A DNA stretch of 10,554 bases, from assembly GCA_003650865.1 (NCBI GenBank), contig QMSN01000023.1:1-10554 (forward strand). Direction: 5' to 3'. The stretch is from Thermoprotei archaeon (GTDB lineage Archaea > Thermoproteota > Methanomethylicia > Nezhaarchaeales > WYZ-LMO8). The position numbers and the translations under genes are program-made. Under the pieces are notes generated by a model, which had not been told where the DNA came from, ran no database searches, and saw nothing but the letters and a program-made list of their open reading frames with translations. Positions 10,077 through 10,554 of this stretch are shown piece by piece. Numbering within the stretch: the first letter of the stretch is position 1; every line of letters starts with the position of its first letter.

Positions 10077-10554
10077 CTACTCGTAGCCCGGAGGATCCCT
10101 TATTCCATCCTCCGTTACTTCGAAGACCGCTTCACTCTCCGGCAGGTATGGAGAGTCTACGAGCCTAGCTACACGCCTACCCCCACGCAGCTTCCTCAAG
10201 AAGACCCTAGCTCCTGGGACGTGGAAGAGCACGTGGCCCCCAACAGCTATCGTGGGGTCTCCGAACACGGCATCGGGTCTAGCCATGACTTGGTTCGTCA
10301 CGACAACGGCTACCTCAAAGGTGTCAGCTATCCGAGCCAGCGTGTGAAGATGCTTATTGAGCTTCTGCTGCCTCAAGACTAGGGTCTCACGCCCTGGGTA
10401 CTCAGCTCTAAAGAAGCCTGTCACGCTATCCACTATGAGGAGCTTGACGTTCCTCTCCTGAATGAAGTCCTTGACCTGCTCGACTATGAGCATTTGGTGA
10501 TCTGAGTTGTAGGCCCTAGCCACTATGATGTTCTTCAAAGTCTTCGAGGGGTCC
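10077..10554 (-). CDS. radA: DNA recombinase RadA, C-terminal part, cut by window edge
   Basis: Archaeal RecA/Rad51-family recombinase that forms ATP-dependent filaments on single-stranded DNA for strand exchange. About 158 residues are visible; the frame runs off the right edge, so the N-terminal HhH domain and Walker A motif are not seen. Seen: [20 protein letters not shown], Walker B LLIVDS (10446-10425), [20 protein letters not shown], loop 2 with [20 protein letters not shown] and GGHVLFH, then [18 protein letters not shown]. An in-frame TTG at 10538 is internal, since RadA homology continues before it (DPSKT). Oddity: after GGHVLFH the sequence is [10 protein letters not shown], where other RadA/Rad51 proteins have Ser/Ala-Thr residues before R-V/L-Y-L-R-K. 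Order on this strand is radA, zinc ribbon, gcvH, with 73 nt after radA. Confidence 0.95.
   Translation of the reverse strand, partial: DPSKTLKNIIVARAYNSDHQMLIVEQVKDFIQERNVKLLIVDSVTGFFRAEYPGRETLVLRQQKLNKHLHTLARIADTFEVAVVVTNQVMARPDAVFGDPTIAVGGHVLFHVPGARVFLRKLRGGRRVARLVDSPYLPESEAVFEVTEDGIRDPPGYE

Overview
The window is an archaeal transcription and translation gene cluster, read mainly on the + strand, followed by a small convergent block on the - strand. The organism is very probably a thermophilic archaeon of the crenarchaeal/TACK side. The largest RNA polymerase subunit is split into Rpo1N and Rpo1C, the order rpoB-rpoA1-rpoA2-rpl30e-nusA-rps12-rps7-EF1A-rps10 is the archaeal one, and promoters have BRE/TATA form. 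Arg codons are mostly AGG/AGA and Ile codons mostly ATA, as is common in thermophiles. I cannot name a genus or phylum from the sequence.

Region 1 (1-6480) is a tight RNA polymerase operon: the C-terminal half of rpoB (cut by the window edge), rpoA1, rpoA2, rpl30e and a two-KH-domain nusA. Junctions are a 4-bp overlap (rpoA1/rpoA2), 3-nt gaps (rpoB/rpoA1, rpoA2/rpl30e) and 15 nt (rpl30e/nusA). Several starts are TTG, each with a purine-rich ribosome-binding site in or next to the end of the preceding gene.

Region 2 (6481-9424) holds ribosomal protein genes and the elongation factor: rps12 and rps7 (5-nt gap, TTG start), EF-1A behind its own strong-looking promoter, then rps10 (TTG start) after a 32-nt T-rich spacer. 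The 119-nt rps7/EF-1A spacer and the 83-nt nusA/rps12 spacer carry the best regulatory candidates: a possible SD-sequestering hairpin before rps12 and a 17-bp dyad at the predicted EF-1A start site.

Region 3 (9425-10554, - strand) has radA (C-terminal part, running off the right edge), a 57-aa four-cysteine zinc-ribbon protein of unknown function, and gcvH, which is probably translationally coupled to the zinc-ribbon gene. gcvH converges on rps10 with 11 nt between the stops.

Together the + strand genes build the RNA polymerase core, a transcription accessory factor, four ribosomal proteins and the tRNA-delivery GTPase. The - strand genes concern recombination (RadA) and lipoyl-dependent one-carbon metabolism (GcvH). 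No mobile element, CRISPR array, tRNA or rRNA was seen, and no gene-free stretch exceeds about 120 nt. I see no clearly novel multi-gene system. The points most worth a second look are the two regulatory candidates, the uncharacterised zinc-ribbon gene, and sequence departures in EF-1A, RadA and GcvH.
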